A stretch of 42,423 nucleotides of DNA from contig PBBV01000022.1 in assembly GCA_002717835.1 (NCBI GenBank), forward strand, positions 1 through 42,423. The letters are read 5' to 3'. Each line of letters starts with the position of its first letter. Within the stretch, counting starts at the first letter, position 1. This DNA comes from Methanobacteriota archaeon. GTDB lineage: Archaea; Thermoplasmatota; Poseidoniia; Poseidoniales; Thalassarchaeaceae. The notes beneath the pieces are model-generated. The model ran no database searches. It worked only from the letters and a program-made list of their open reading frames with translations, and was not told the origin of the DNA. The position numbers and the translations under genes are program-made. Shown piece by piece: positions 23,105 through 31,451 of this stretch.

Positions 23105-24349
23105 TTACCACTCAGCATGTAGGGGAAAGGACTTGCCAGAAGTTAGACACTCAAGACCATCCTTTCCTGCAACCCACGTGTCTTCGGTCCCCACCGCCCC
23201 ATCATCATAGATCACTTTGGGCTCTATTGCCATAATGCACCCCTCATGCATCGCCCTGTCAAAACCATTGGCTAGAACTGGTGATTCATCCAATTCCAAC
23301 CCAACAGAGTGGCCGAGAAATTTTGCTTGGTGCGGATTCATTCCCATTAGGTGATCAGTATGCCCCATTTCAATAGCAAGATCCCTTCCTGATTCCCAAG
23401 CTCTCGAGCAAGTTTCACCCGAGCCAAGTTTTTTTACTACCGACTCTCTAATTTCAACCATATCATTCAGTCTTTCAATCCAGATTTCAGGTAATCTTCC
23501 GCAACTGAACATCCTCGTGCAGTCCGAAATATATCCTCGGTGTACATGGACGATATCCACTAAAACCGGTACTCCTTCCTCTATGCGTCTGTGACCCGAT
23601 CCAAGTGGCGCCATCGGATTTGCACCAGAACCCCCTACAGCAGAATCGAAAAATGAGGGCACTCCTCCAGAACGCCCAGCAACAACAACTGCCCTGTCAC
23701 AATCCATTGGCCAACGCCTCATTCTAATTCGCCCCCCAAATCCGGCTTTTCGACTTACCTCTTCGGCGACTGATGCAACATCTAATTCAGTCAATCCATT
23801 GCCGCATTTTTCTTCTATTGCAAGAAACATGTTATGATTTACAATTCCGGATTCCCGAATTCTGTCAATCTCCCATGAGCTCTTGGTTTCTCTGAGTTGA
23901 TGGAGCATCTTAGACGCATCTTCTTTATGATCTTCAAATCCTGTGAGACACTTCGAAAGATATCTCTTCCGTGAATAGGGTAGCGTTGAATTGAGCATCG
24001 CTGGAGTCCTAGTGAGTCCTATCGATCTGAGTTCCTTTTCCAAATCTGTCGATCTCGGTTGTTGAACAACAGGGTCAGGTGAATCACTCCCTCCAGATTC
24101 CCAAATGGCCCTCGATAGTGACTTCTTCACCAAATGAGTGGTTTCCACATCTGAATCAGATGCCCCTACCACGAGTATACTCCTCTGCCTTCCTCCAGTT
24201 AGCCAATACAATTCAACGGGATCTTCTATCATTACGGATTCATATCCACTACTAGCCAGAGCATCAGAAACCACCTTTCTCCGATTAGCCAATTCAGATA
24301 CGGGAACACGCCAATCTTCACCTTCCGGTCCGCATAGATCGAAGTTCAT
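23105..24349 (-). CDS. M24 family metallopeptidase (Xaa-Pro aminopeptidase-like)
   Basis: The product has 414 aa. The C-terminal pita-bread domain carries the metal ligands: VDIVHVHRGYISDCTRMF (two Asp), KFLGHSVGLELDE (His), MAIEPKVIYDD (Glu) and VGTEDTW (Glu). The N-terminal creatinase-like domain (about 1-150) includes YWLTGGRQRS. The family removes N-terminal residues next to proline; it could also be a creatinase-like hydrolase of another amide. The start ATG 24349 is followed on the minus strand by a MIP18-like gene. It is divergent from pgk. Confidence 0.9.
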   Translation of the reverse strand: MNFDLCGPEGEDWRVPVSELANRRKVVSDALASSGYESVMIEDPVELYWLTGGRQRSILVVGASDSDVETTHLVKKSLSRAIWESGGSDSPDPVVQQPRSTDLEKELRSIGLTRTPAMLNSTLPYSRKRYLSKCLTGFEDHKEDASKMLHQLRETKSSWEIDRIRESGIVNHNMFLAIEEKCGNGLTELDVASVAEEVSRKAGFGGRIRMRRWPMDCDRAVVVAGRSGGVPSFFDSAVGGSGANPMAPLGSGHRRIEEGVPVLVDIVHVHRGYISDCTRMFSCGRLPEIWIERLNDMVEIRESVVKKLGSGETCSRAWESGRDLAIEMGHTDHLMGMNPHQAKFLGHSVGLELDESPVLANGFDRAMHEGCIMAIEPKVIYDDGAVGTEDTWVAGKDGLECLTSGKSFPLHAEW

Positions 24350-24436
24350 GCACCACCGTCTAAGTCCGGATGCATAGACAGTTCGGATGGTTCAAGTTCA
24401 CCACACAGTCAAATCCAAGTTGTCAGAGGGCCCCCT

Positions 24437-25699
24437 GTGCCGAAAGTCCTCGGACTCGACGATATCAAGCTCGACGGTCTGAAGATTCTGTATCGTGCAG
24501 ACCTAAATTTACCAATTCATCCTTCAACTAAAGAATTCCTCGACGATACGAGAATTCGAGCAATAATGCCTACCCTCCAGAAATTAGAATCCACATCCGT
24601 CGCGATTCTTGCACACCAGTCTAGGCCTGGAAGATTCGATTTTACAAATCTCCAAAGCCATGCGAAAAGACTCTCTCAAATCCTCGGACGGCCTGTGGAT
24701 TTCGTACAAGATCTATGTGGTACCTCAGCAACGGCCGCAATAGATTCGATGCAGCCGGGCGATATTTTGATGCTAGACAACGTCAGGCTGCATCCTGACG
24801 AAAATCTCCTTACTGGCGAGATAGAGGAACAAGAAACATCAGATATAATTCAGAATCTAGCATCTCATTTTGATATTTACGTAAATGACGCATTTGGCGC
24901 CGCACATCGATCATCTCCCAGCCTAACGGGTTTTACCCGTAAATTGCCTTCCGTAGCAGGCGAACTCATGAAGCGGGAGATTGATGCACTTTCCATTGCC
25001 ATAGAAAAACCACCAAGACCCTACGTAGCATTATTGGGAGGGGCTAAAGCTGACGATTCTCTCAGAGTCGCTATTAACTTATTCGAGCGAAACATCGTTG
25101 ACACGGTGGCATTTCTCGGAGTAGTTGGAAATTTTATGCTGATGGCAGACGGTTGTGACATAGGAAAATCCAACGCCGATTTCGCAAGATCACAAGTTGA
25201 ACCATTCGTCGACGATACTTCAAAGATGGCGAAGCTCATACTGTCTAAATACCGAGAAAAAGTAATTCTTCCGGAGGATATAGCCATCGAGGTGAATGGA
25301 TCAAGAGAGCAACTTTCGATTCATCAACTTCCTACAATTCACCCAATTTACGACGTAGGGATAAGGACACTAATGGGATTGAGGCCAATAGTCATGGACG
25401 CATCATGTGTGTTGTGGAATGGACCCGCATCTTATTTCGAGAAGCAAAATTTTGCCTTTGGAACTGTGGAGGTCCTGAACATGTGTATAGAGACTGATGC
25501 AATCACAATAATCGGAGGCGGCCATACCAGCGCCCTAGTTGAAGCAAGAGGCGCATCTAATCTAGTCACGCACAACAGCTCGGGTGGTGGTGCCACACTT
25601 ACGATGCTCTCCGGGGGCATGATGCCTGTAATAGAGGCACTTGAACGGTCATTCGAGACGTCTGAATCCACACTCAGAGAACGTGGTCTACTAGTATGA
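24437..25699 (+). CDS. pgk: Phosphoglycerate kinase
   Basis: Pgk interconverts 1,3-bisphosphoglycerate and 3-phosphoglycerate with ADP/ATP. The 420-aa product is of the archaeal type: ILYRADLNLPIHPSTKEFLD with DDTRIRAIMPTLQKL, the substrate motif LAHQSRPGRFDFTNL, LDNVRLHPDENL, VNDAFGAAHRSSPS, PYVALLGGAKADDS and, near the C-terminus, TIIGGGHTSALVE. The start is GTG 24437, with GAGGG at 24426-24430. The stop is directly beside the 3' CCA end of the convergent tRNA-Thr. Confidence 0.95.
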   Translation: MPKVLGLDDIKLDGLKILYRADLNLPIHPSTKEFLDDTRIRAIMPTLQKLESTSVAILAHQSRPGRFDFTNLQSHAKRLSQILGRPVDFVQDLCGTSATAAIDSMQPGDILMLDNVRLHPDENLLTGEIEEQETSDIIQNLASHFDIYVNDAFGAAHRSSPSLTGFTRKLPSVAGELMKREIDALSIAIEKPPRPYVALLGGAKADDSLRVAINLFERNIVDTVAFLGVVGNFMLMADGCDIGKSNADFARSQVEPFVDDTSKMAKLILSKYREKVILPEDIAIEVNGSREQLSIHQLPTIHPIYDVGIRTLMGLRPIVMDASCVLWNGPASYFEKQNFAFGTVEVLNMCIETDAITIIGGGHTSALVEARGASNLVTHNSSGGGATLTMLSGGMMPVIEALERSFETSESTLRERGLLV

Positions 25700-25776
25700 T
25701 GGAGCCACTGGGGAGATTCGAACTCCCGGCCTTCTGATTACGAATCAGACGCTCAACCAGGCTAAGCTACAGTGGC
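25700..25776 (-). tRNA. tRNA-Thr (anticodon CGT)
   Basis: Read on the minus strand, the acceptor arms GCCACTG and CAGTGGC pair perfectly. A D-arm GCTTAGCCTGGTTGAGC, anticodon stem-loop TCTGA-TTCGTAA-TCAGA with anticodon CGT, and T-arm GGGAG-TTCGAAT-CTCCC follow. The discriminator is U, as usual for archaeal tRNA-Thr, and CCA is encoded (25700-25702). No intron. Its 3' end abuts the pgk stop codon. Confidence 0.96.
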
Positions 25777-25875
25777 AACAAGCAGTCCTTTCGCATTCCC
25801 GGAATAAGCAAATCGGTGGTCTTTGAGGTGCTTTGTCGGCACCAAGGTTAACTATGTAGGGTTGTAGCGTCTAGC

Positions 25876-26394
25876 ATGACATTAGAGGGTGAAGCAACCT
25901 CTGCACCAGCCGGAACAACAATTGTTTATGCAAATCAGAAGAGTGGTGGGCCAAGAGTTTTCGGAGCCCTAGCCATGCTTCTTGGAGGCATAGGAGTGAT
26001 AATGGCGCTGTTAGACATTGCATCTGCTGGCGAGACCATAGAACTCTGGGGTGCCGATGAAACATCGTACTCATGGTGGTTCTATGTTTCCCCGCTTCTA
26101 GCAGCTGCCTCGGGTGGATTGTTCGCTTACGCAGGATTCCTGCTATGGAACTACAAGAAAAAGGGCGTATGGATGGGCTTCGGTGCCGTCGGAATCAACG
26201 TCCTGGATGGCATCCTTGGATCAGTCCTAATTGGGATGATAACGGACGAGGTCGGAGAGGCAGCAGGCGTCGAGGGACTCGGCGGCATAATGGCTGGCGC
26301 AGGACTCGTTTTCACTGCTATCGGCGCAGTATGCTGCGGACTAATCGTAGCATTACCGCTCCTTATGAACGGAAACGACCTCGACGACGAGTGA
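25876..26394 (+). CDS. Hypothetical four-span membrane protein
   Basis: I recognise no family. The 172-aa product has four hydrophobic segments (about 29-50, 68-92, 102-122, 137-162), rich in Gly and Ala, with a short extracytoplasmic loop of the type IELWGADETSYSWWFYVSP and an acidic C-terminus ending NDLDDE. The upstream sequence has TTAACTAT ending about 22 nt before ATG, consistent with a leaderless start and its own promoter. It converges on the phosphomannomutase gene (1-nt gap). No role assigned. Confidence 0.75.
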   Translation: MTLEGEATSAPAGTTIVYANQKSGGPRVFGALAMLLGGIGVIMALLDIASAGETIELWGADETSYSWWFYVSPLLAAASGGLFAYAGFLLWNYKKKGVWMGFGAVGINVLDGILGSVLIGMITDEVGEAAGVEGLGGIMAGAGLVFTAIGAVCCGLIVALPLLMNGNDLDDE

Positions 26395-26395
26395 T

Positions 26396-27790
26396 TTAGC
26401 GCAACTCTCTGAGATCGATGATCCCGCCTATGCGGGCATGGACGTCCGATAGGATGGACTCCAGCGCAGCTGCTGTTCGACCTTCGGCCCTCATGATCAG
26501 GATTGGCTCTGTGTTTGAGGGTCTGCAGAGGAACCATCCATCAGGATATGCGACCCGTACCCCGTCTACCTCTGAGAATTGCAAGTCTGAAAATGATGAG
26601 CGCACTGATTTCATTATGTCGTCCCGTTCACCCTCAAAAATGATTTTTGATTCTCCCGTTGATGGATAATCTGGAATCGAAACAAGAAGGTCGGAGAATC
26701 CAATACCATCATTATTCGGGTCAGATGACCTCGCTACGAGTTCTATTAGCCTCGCACTGTTGTAGAGTGAACAATCAAATCCGTTCCAGCGATCATTGAA
26801 GAAAAGATGACCGGACATTTCACCTGCGAATTTTATGTCAGGACAGGCGGCCAATTCCCTTTTCATGAATGAGTGACCCGTCCTTACCATACGGCCGATC
26901 CCCCCGCTTAATGCTATGGCTTCTTCAACGCCCATGCTACATTTCACATCGTACAGGATAGTACGGCTCTCATCCGAGCCCTCCCCCGACTCCTCATTGA
27001 GCAAGATGTCCTTGGCAAAGAGACCAATCAAACGATCCGGGTGAATGAATCTCCCATCTTCATCAACTACACCAATCCTGTCCCCATCACCGTCCACGCC
27101 GATTCCAAATTCAGCCTCTGAAGATGCTACTGTTTCTGACAACTGCATCATGTTGGCGGGGCGAGTCGGATCGGCTGGATGAGCTGGTAAATCAGCATCC
27201 CACTCGCAGTTAATCGCTATAGTTTCTACACCCAATTTCTCGAAGAGGTCTACGATATACGGCCCAGGGACGGCATTGGCAGCATCAACTGAAACAATTA
27301 TTTTCCGATTAATGGGCCCTACGTCTTCCACTATTTTTTCTATGACAGAATTAACGTAATCAGTCCCATCAATCAATCCGCCATCAAGACTTCTATCCTT
27401 TTCGGACACTGAGTCGAAGACAATTTTCAGATCCTGGAGATCTCCTCCTGCCAAAGGTAGACCGGAATGAACAATCTTGAATCCATTGTACTCGGGAGGG
27501 TTATGACTAGCTGTAATCACCACAGCTACGTCTATTTCCATATCCACAGTTGAACGATAAACAACTCCAGTAGGCACAACTCCGAGATTTACAACTTCAC
27601 AACCAGATGACCTTATCCCATCCATCATTGCTTCATGCAATTCCTCTCCAGACGTTCTAATGTCCCTTCCTACAGCTATGGACTTGGCTCCTGTGAAGTC
27701 CACGATGGACTGTCCTAGTCTTTTCGAAAAAGAGACGTCAATTTCAGCCCCCGCTATGCCGCGTATATCATACGCCTTGAACACGCCCAC
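26396..27790 (-). CDS. Phosphomannomutase/phosphoglucomutase
   Basis: This alpha-D-phosphohexomutase has 464 aa. It shows FKAYDIRGIAG, the phosphoserine loop VVITASHNPPEYNGFKI, the Mg loop GVDGDGDRIGVVDE, the sugar-binding GEMSGHLFFND and the phosphate-binding RPSNTEPILIMRAEG. It supplies mannose-1-P or glucose-1-P for glycan and glycolipid synthesis. The start is GTG 27790 with CAGGGG upstream. It lies 24 nt downstream of the MFS gene, at the end of the uppS-led minus-strand group, so it may be part of an envelope-precursor operon. The sugar specificity cannot be read. Confidence 0.93.
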   Translation of the reverse strand: MGVFKAYDIRGIAGAEIDVSFSKRLGQSIVDFTGAKSIAVGRDIRTSGEELHEAMMDGIRSSGCEVVNLGVVPTGVVYRSTVDMEIDVAVVITASHNPPEYNGFKIVHSGLPLAGGDLQDLKIVFDSVSEKDRSLDGGLIDGTDYVNSVIEKIVEDVGPINRKIIVSVDAANAVPGPYIVDLFEKLGVETIAINCEWDADLPAHPADPTRPANMMQLSETVASSEAEFGIGVDGDGDRIGVVDEDGRFIHPDRLIGLFAKDILLNEESGEGSDESRTILYDVKCSMGVEEAIALSGGIGRMVRTGHSFMKRELAACPDIKFAGEMSGHLFFNDRWNGFDCSLYNSARLIELVARSSDPNNDGIGFSDLLVSIPDYPSTGESKIIFEGERDDIMKSVRSSFSDLQFSEVDGVRVAYPDGWFLCRPSNTEPILIMRAEGRTAAALESILSDVHARIGGIIDLRELR

Positions 27791-27814
27791 ACCCCTGAAC
27801 AGATACGCGTACTC

Positions 27815-29086
27815 CTAAGCATTGCCAATTTTGGGCACAATCGGGACAAGTCTAGATTCCTCTCGTACAGGAAGGTGGATCAATGACGAAAAAACGCCAA
27901 CTGCTATACCTACCCACCAAACAATAGTGTAGCTGCCATATACATCGTACAGAACACCGCCCAGATAGACACCAACAAAACTACCCATTTGATGGGAAAA
28001 GAATACTATTCCGTACAATGTTGCCATGTATCTGATACCATATATGTGAGCTACTAATCCACTGGTTAGAGGAACTGTGGCAAGCCAGAGAAATCCCATT
28101 GCGAAGGAAAATATCAGCACGGTATTGGCGGTTATTGGTGTTAGAATAAACCAGGCCGCTGCTATCGATCGTCCGGCGTATATCCCTGATAGTAGCCATT
28201 TCTTCCCAAACCTCTTGCCTGCCCATCCTGCCATCAGGGTCCCAATTATATTGGCCGCCCCTATCACAGAAATTGCGAATCCGCCCAATGCAGCAGTGGT
28301 TTCTATGCCCAAATCACCACACCAGCCAATCGGCTCCACGGGAGCACTCATTTCTGTGACTAAAGCAGGAAAATGTGCTGTGATAAAGGCAAGTTGGTAA
28401 CCGCAAGAAAAGAAGCCAACGAAAATCATCATGTACGATGGATCCTTAATTGCTATACGAAGTATTTCTCCAAGGCTCTCCTCTATCTCTTCTTTTACCG
28501 CAAGACTTGGAGATTTCATGAACGGCAGGAGTAAGAGAATAGCAAGAATAGAAGCGGCGAAGATGATGAAAATCGATTGCCAGGACATGCTTTCAAGAAG
28601 CAAGACTGCCACAATGGGACCCACTATTTGCCCGGCCGATCCAGCTGCTGTTGCGATTGCGAGGCTCATAGCCCGATGCTCCGGAGCACTCGCCCGCCCC
28701 ACCACTGCTAGAATGACTCCAAAACCAGTGCCTGCAATTCCAAAGCCTACCAGAATTTCATAAAATTGAATTGAAAGAGCTGTATGGGCTCCCGTTGTCA
28801 AGACTAACCCGAGGGCATACAAGATCGATCCTAATACAATCGCTCGTCTATCTCCCATTTTTTCTGCAAATGCTCCGAAAAATGGTGCTCCAAAGCCCCA
28901 TGCTAGATTTTGAATCGCTATCGCCAAGCTAAACTCCGCTCTTGCCCAACCAAATTCTTCTTGAATTGGAATCTGAAAAACACCAAATGACGCACGTATT
29001 GCAAAACCAACCAGTACTATAATGCATCCAACGGCCAAAACAGGAGTGAACAAACGAGCCTTGCCTTGGTCAGCAATCACGATCAT
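27815..29086 (-). CDS. MFS transporter
   Basis: The product has 423 aa and 12 predicted transmembrane helices. It has an MFS motif-A-like segment between helices 2 and 3 (GAFAEKMGDRRAIVLG) and the reduced copy between 8 and 9 (GWAGKRFGKKWLLSG), with a long central cytoplasmic loop (SPSLAVKEEIEESLGEIL). It resembles oxalate/formate or monocarboxylate-type MFS proteins (FGVFQIPIQEEFGWARAEFS). ATG 29086 overlaps the RidA stop (ATGA); the frame extension to 29098 lies within ridA. The substrate is unknown. Confidence 0.9.
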   Translation of the reverse strand: MIVIADQGKARLFTPVLAVGCIIVLVGFAIRASFGVFQIPIQEEFGWARAEFSLAIAIQNLAWGFGAPFFGAFAEKMGDRRAIVLGSILYALGLVLTTGAHTALSIQFYEILVGFGIAGTGFGVILAVVGRASAPEHRAMSLAIATAAGSAGQIVGPIVAVLLLESMSWQSIFIIFAASILAILLLLPFMKSPSLAVKEEIEESLGEILRIAIKDPSYMMIFVGFFSCGYQLAFITAHFPALVTEMSAPVEPIGWCGDLGIETTAALGGFAISVIGAANIIGTLMAGWAGKRFGKKWLLSGIYAGRSIAAAWFILTPITANTVLIFSFAMGFLWLATVPLTSGLVAHIYGIRYMATLYGIVFFSHQMGSFVGVYLGGVLYDVYGSYTIVWWVGIAVGVFSSLIHLPVREESRLVPIVPKIGNA

Positions 29087-29460
29087 TTCTTTCCACATCC
29101 AAGAAAGGCCTCAGCGACAATTTCCACTTTGGCCCCTCCTGGCAATTCCCTTACTGCATATGCCGCTCTTGAGGGAAGTATGGTTTCTGCTAGCCATGAA
29201 CCATAGATTTCGTTAAATTCAGAAAAGTCAGACATATCAAGTAATAAGACTGTGACTTTCACCAAATCGAATTTTGAAGATCCCGCTTCAGATAGTAGAT
29301 TGTCTATCTTTTGAAGTGCAGCAACTGTTTGTTCCTTGAGAGAATCTCCACCATCAGTTCCAATCTGTCCTGCTACCCAAATGTGATTTCCAACAGTTAT
29401 GCATGGGCTGTAGGGAGCCAACCGGAGCCCTCCAAGGTCGACCGCGCTCTTCTCGTACAT
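29083..29460 (-). CDS. RidA family enamine/imine deaminase
   Basis: The product has 125 aa, the family length. APYSPCITVGNHIWVAGQIG is the N-terminal motif, LVKVTVLLLDMSDF the central strand and ILPSRAAYAVRELPGGAKVE the C-terminal motif with the catalytic Arg (usually 'PaRst..v..LP.ga.vEIe'). It hydrolyses reactive 2-aminoacrylate-type intermediates made by PLP enzymes. It is translationally coupled to the MFS gene and follows the Nudix gene by 21 nt. Confidence 0.92.
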   Translation of the reverse strand: MYEKSAVDLGGLRLAPYSPCITVGNHIWVAGQIGTDGGDSLKEQTVAALQKIDNLLSEAGSSKFDLVKVTVLLLDMSDFSEFNEIYGSWLAETILPSRAAYAVRELPGGAKVEIVAEAFLGCGKK

Positions 29461-29481
29461 GCACCTACAGATAATTCCCAG

Positions 29482-29940
29482 TCATTCAGCATTACTAATC
29501 ATATCAATCACTTGTATGTGATCTCCAGCAACATTTTCATCATCCATCATTCCGAGGGGAATCCAGTCTGCATTAACCGCATCATCACCTGCTGAAGGCT
29601 TGGATTCTGCATCCACATCAACTCTGTAGAAAAGGCCCACACAATGCTTCCTTGGATCCCTCCCTGGGGAGCCTAGTACTGTTAGAAGAGTTGGATTTCG
29701 GCCACATACCCCCGTCTCTTCACGCAATTCCCTCAGAACCGCGTCAAGTGGATCTTCACCCACATCAACGAAGCCACCCGGGAAGGCCCACTTATGTTGC
29801 CATTCGATCGGATTCGGCCCTCTTTGAATCATTAGAACCTCAGTCAGTCCATCACGTACTCTAGTCGCAACTGCATCAACCGTCACCGACGGTGATTTGT
29901 AACCATCGCTGCCACATGCATCACAGGTCTCACGAGCCAT
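29482..29940 (-). CDS. Nudix hydrolase with N-terminal CxxC
   Basis: The product has 152 aa. The Nudix box is complete: GGFVDVGEDPLDAVLRELRE followed by ETGV, fitting GX5EX7REUXEEXGU. An N-terminal CDACGSDGYK gives half a zinc ribbon, as in some NADH-pyrophosphatase-like or ADP-ribose hydrolases, but no second Cys pair is visible. ATG 29940 overlaps the uppS stop by 11 nt; the long frame to 30042 is inside uppS. The substrate is unknown. Confidence 0.9.
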   Translation of the reverse strand: MARETCDACGSDGYKSPSVTVDAVATRVRDGLTEVLMIQRGPNPIEWQHKWAFPGGFVDVGEDPLDAVLRELREETGVCGRNPTLLTVLGSPGRDPRKHCVGLFYRVDVDAESKPSAGDDAVNADWIPLGMMDDENVAGDHIQVIDMISNAE

Positions 29941-30820
29941 ATCTGCGTCCTCTAGAAACATAATCTTCGATAGCCCAGTACAAGTCCTGCCTCGAAAAAG
30001 AGGGCCAATGGATATCTGTGAAATACAATTCCGAATATGCAATCTGCCAAAGAAGAAAATTCGATATGCGCTCCTCTCCGCTAGTTCTGATCACTAGATC
30101 GGGATCGGGCAACTCAGAAGTATACAGCCTTGATGATATAGCATTCGCATCTATCGAATCTATCTCCAGATCCCCATCAGCATGGTCCTTTGCTAATGAT
30201 TTGACAGCATCGATTATCTCTTCCCTTCCACCGTATGCCAGACATACTGTGAATGTGAAATTCTTGTAATCACAAGTAACCTCTTCAGCTTTTGATATTG
30301 CGTTTCTAACGCGTTCTGGTAACAAATCGAGACGCCCTACAGCTTTGACGCGAACTCCATTCTCATGGATAAGCGGGTCTACTGAAATCTCATTCAAACC
30401 TTGGACATAAAGGTCGAATAAGATTTCAATTTCTTCATCGGTCCTGTTAGTGAGATTCTCGCTGGACAATGCATAGACAGTAAGGAATGGTATATCTAGA
30501 TCTAAGACCCACTTCATCACTTCCTTCAGTCGTTCTTTACCGGCTGTGTGACCTTGTCCAGATTCCATAGAATGAGCCCAAGCAAACCTTCTATTTCCAT
30601 CCATTATAATTGAGATATGCTGGGGAAGCTCTGCAGTATCAAGTTCAAGGAGCCTAGAACGTGCCCTTACCCCCCTAACACGTTCAATTCTGCTGACAAG
30701 ACTCCACGCGAGCCGAGAATTGACAACCCATTTCCCCAGAGATCTGAAAATTCTGAATCTAAGTAGCCACTTCGCAGATCTGTCTATTGACCGACCGAAC
30801 CACCCCCTAGAACTTGCCAT
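29930..30820 (-). CDS. uppS: Polyprenyl (undecaprenyl-type) diphosphate synthase
   Basis: This cis-prenyltransferase makes long polyprenyl diphosphate carriers for glycan assembly. The product has 296 aa. It has HISIIMDGNRRFAWAHSMES (diphosphate loop), ALSSENLTNRTDEEI, TFTVCLAYGGREEI and DLVIRTSGEERISNFLLWQI with AYSELYFTDIHWP. About 65 residues precede the usual start, an Arg-rich amphipathic extension that could bind the membrane. GAGGGG precedes ATG 30820. It is followed by Nudix and RidA and preceded by a HAD phosphatase, 9 nt away. Confidence 0.94.
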   Translation of the reverse strand: MASSRGWFGRSIDRSAKWLLRFRIFRSLGKWVVNSRLAWSLVSRIERVRGVRARSRLLELDTAELPQHISIIMDGNRRFAWAHSMESGQGHTAGKERLKEVMKWVLDLDIPFLTVYALSSENLTNRTDEEIEILFDLYVQGLNEISVDPLIHENGVRVKAVGRLDLLPERVRNAISKAEEVTCDYKNFTFTVCLAYGGREEIIDAVKSLAKDHADGDLEIDSIDANAISSRLYTSELPDPDLVIRTSGEERISNFLLWQIAYSELYFTDIHWPSFSRQDLYWAIEDYVSRGRRYGS

Positions 30821-30829
30821 GAATGCCCC

Positions 30830-31354
30830 TCACCTGAAGATGATGTCTGCAGAATCGCCAACCAAGTCCATCAGTCCCCTCTCCGGATTTACTACTATTA
30901 CTTCTCCTGCAGCTTCCCAAACTGGGATGTCGATGTGACTGTTCCCAGCATATCCGAATTGACCCTTTCCGAACCTTGCTGTGAGAGCCTCTGCCTTATT
31001 GGCTCCTCTAAGGTTTATTTCGCCGTCCGATGCCATAACGTCACTGAAAATCCCAAGATGCGCAGCAATGGCCTCTGCAATCAATCGATCTGACGCTGTA
31101 ACAAGATACAGCGCTCTTCCCCGCGCGTATTCCCCCGTTACCCATTCCATGAATGAAGGGTGAAATTCCAATTCTGAAGGATCAAACTTCAACAATTTTC
31201 CCAGTTGTTGTTTCCAAACCGCTCTCCGCCCGGTTATTTCAAGCCAGGTGAATCTGAAAATTCTCCATGGCCTGGGCAGCAAAACTCTGCGAATAGACAC
31301 CCAACTCATGTCTGTAAGAATGAGAGTACCATCCAAGTCGACGGCCAAGGGCAT
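30830..31354 (-). CDS. HAD-family phosphatase related to UbiA-fused HAD domains
   Basis: The product has 174 aa. HAD motif I is AVDLDGTLILTD, motif II LYLVTASDR, motif III a Lys in GANKAEAL and motif IV GNSHIDIPVW. The ordering and the phrase 'HLGIFSDVMASDGEINLRGA' match the N-terminal HAD domain that in many bacteria is fused to a UbiA-type prenyltransferase; here it stands alone. ATG 31354 has a TATA-like GTTATAT about 22 nt upstream and an AGGA; GTG 31375 is an alternative. Next to uppS it may act on a phosphorylated polyprenol or sugar lipid, which is an inference. Confidence 0.8.
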   Translation of the reverse strand: MPLAVDLDGTLILTDMSWVSIRRVLLPRPWRIFRFTWLEITGRRAVWKQQLGKLLKFDPSELEFHPSFMEWVTGEYARGRALYLVTASDRLIAEAIAAHLGIFSDVMASDGEINLRGANKAEALTARFGKGQFGYAGNSHIDIPVWEAAGEVIVVNPERGLMDLVGDSADIIFR

Positions 31355-31451
31355 TTCCGAATCCTGACCGGTCACGATATAACTCTGACCGAGCTTCTGG
31401 GTTCAATGTTCTGACCGTTTGTCTGATACGCATGCACCCAATCCAACTGTC

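Noticed and set aside
25827-25843. GGTGC-N7-GCACC hairpin upstream of the 25876 gene
   Set aside because: Short, with no U-run; it could be chance and fits neither a terminator nor a known element.
28077-28763. Plus-strand frames inside the MFS gene
   Set aside because: Composition reflects the complement of transmembrane-helix codons; no support.
31419-31451. TTG start for the unknown 31452 gene
   Set aside because: Possible, but adds only 11 residues with no ribosome site; ATG 31452 preferred with low certainty.
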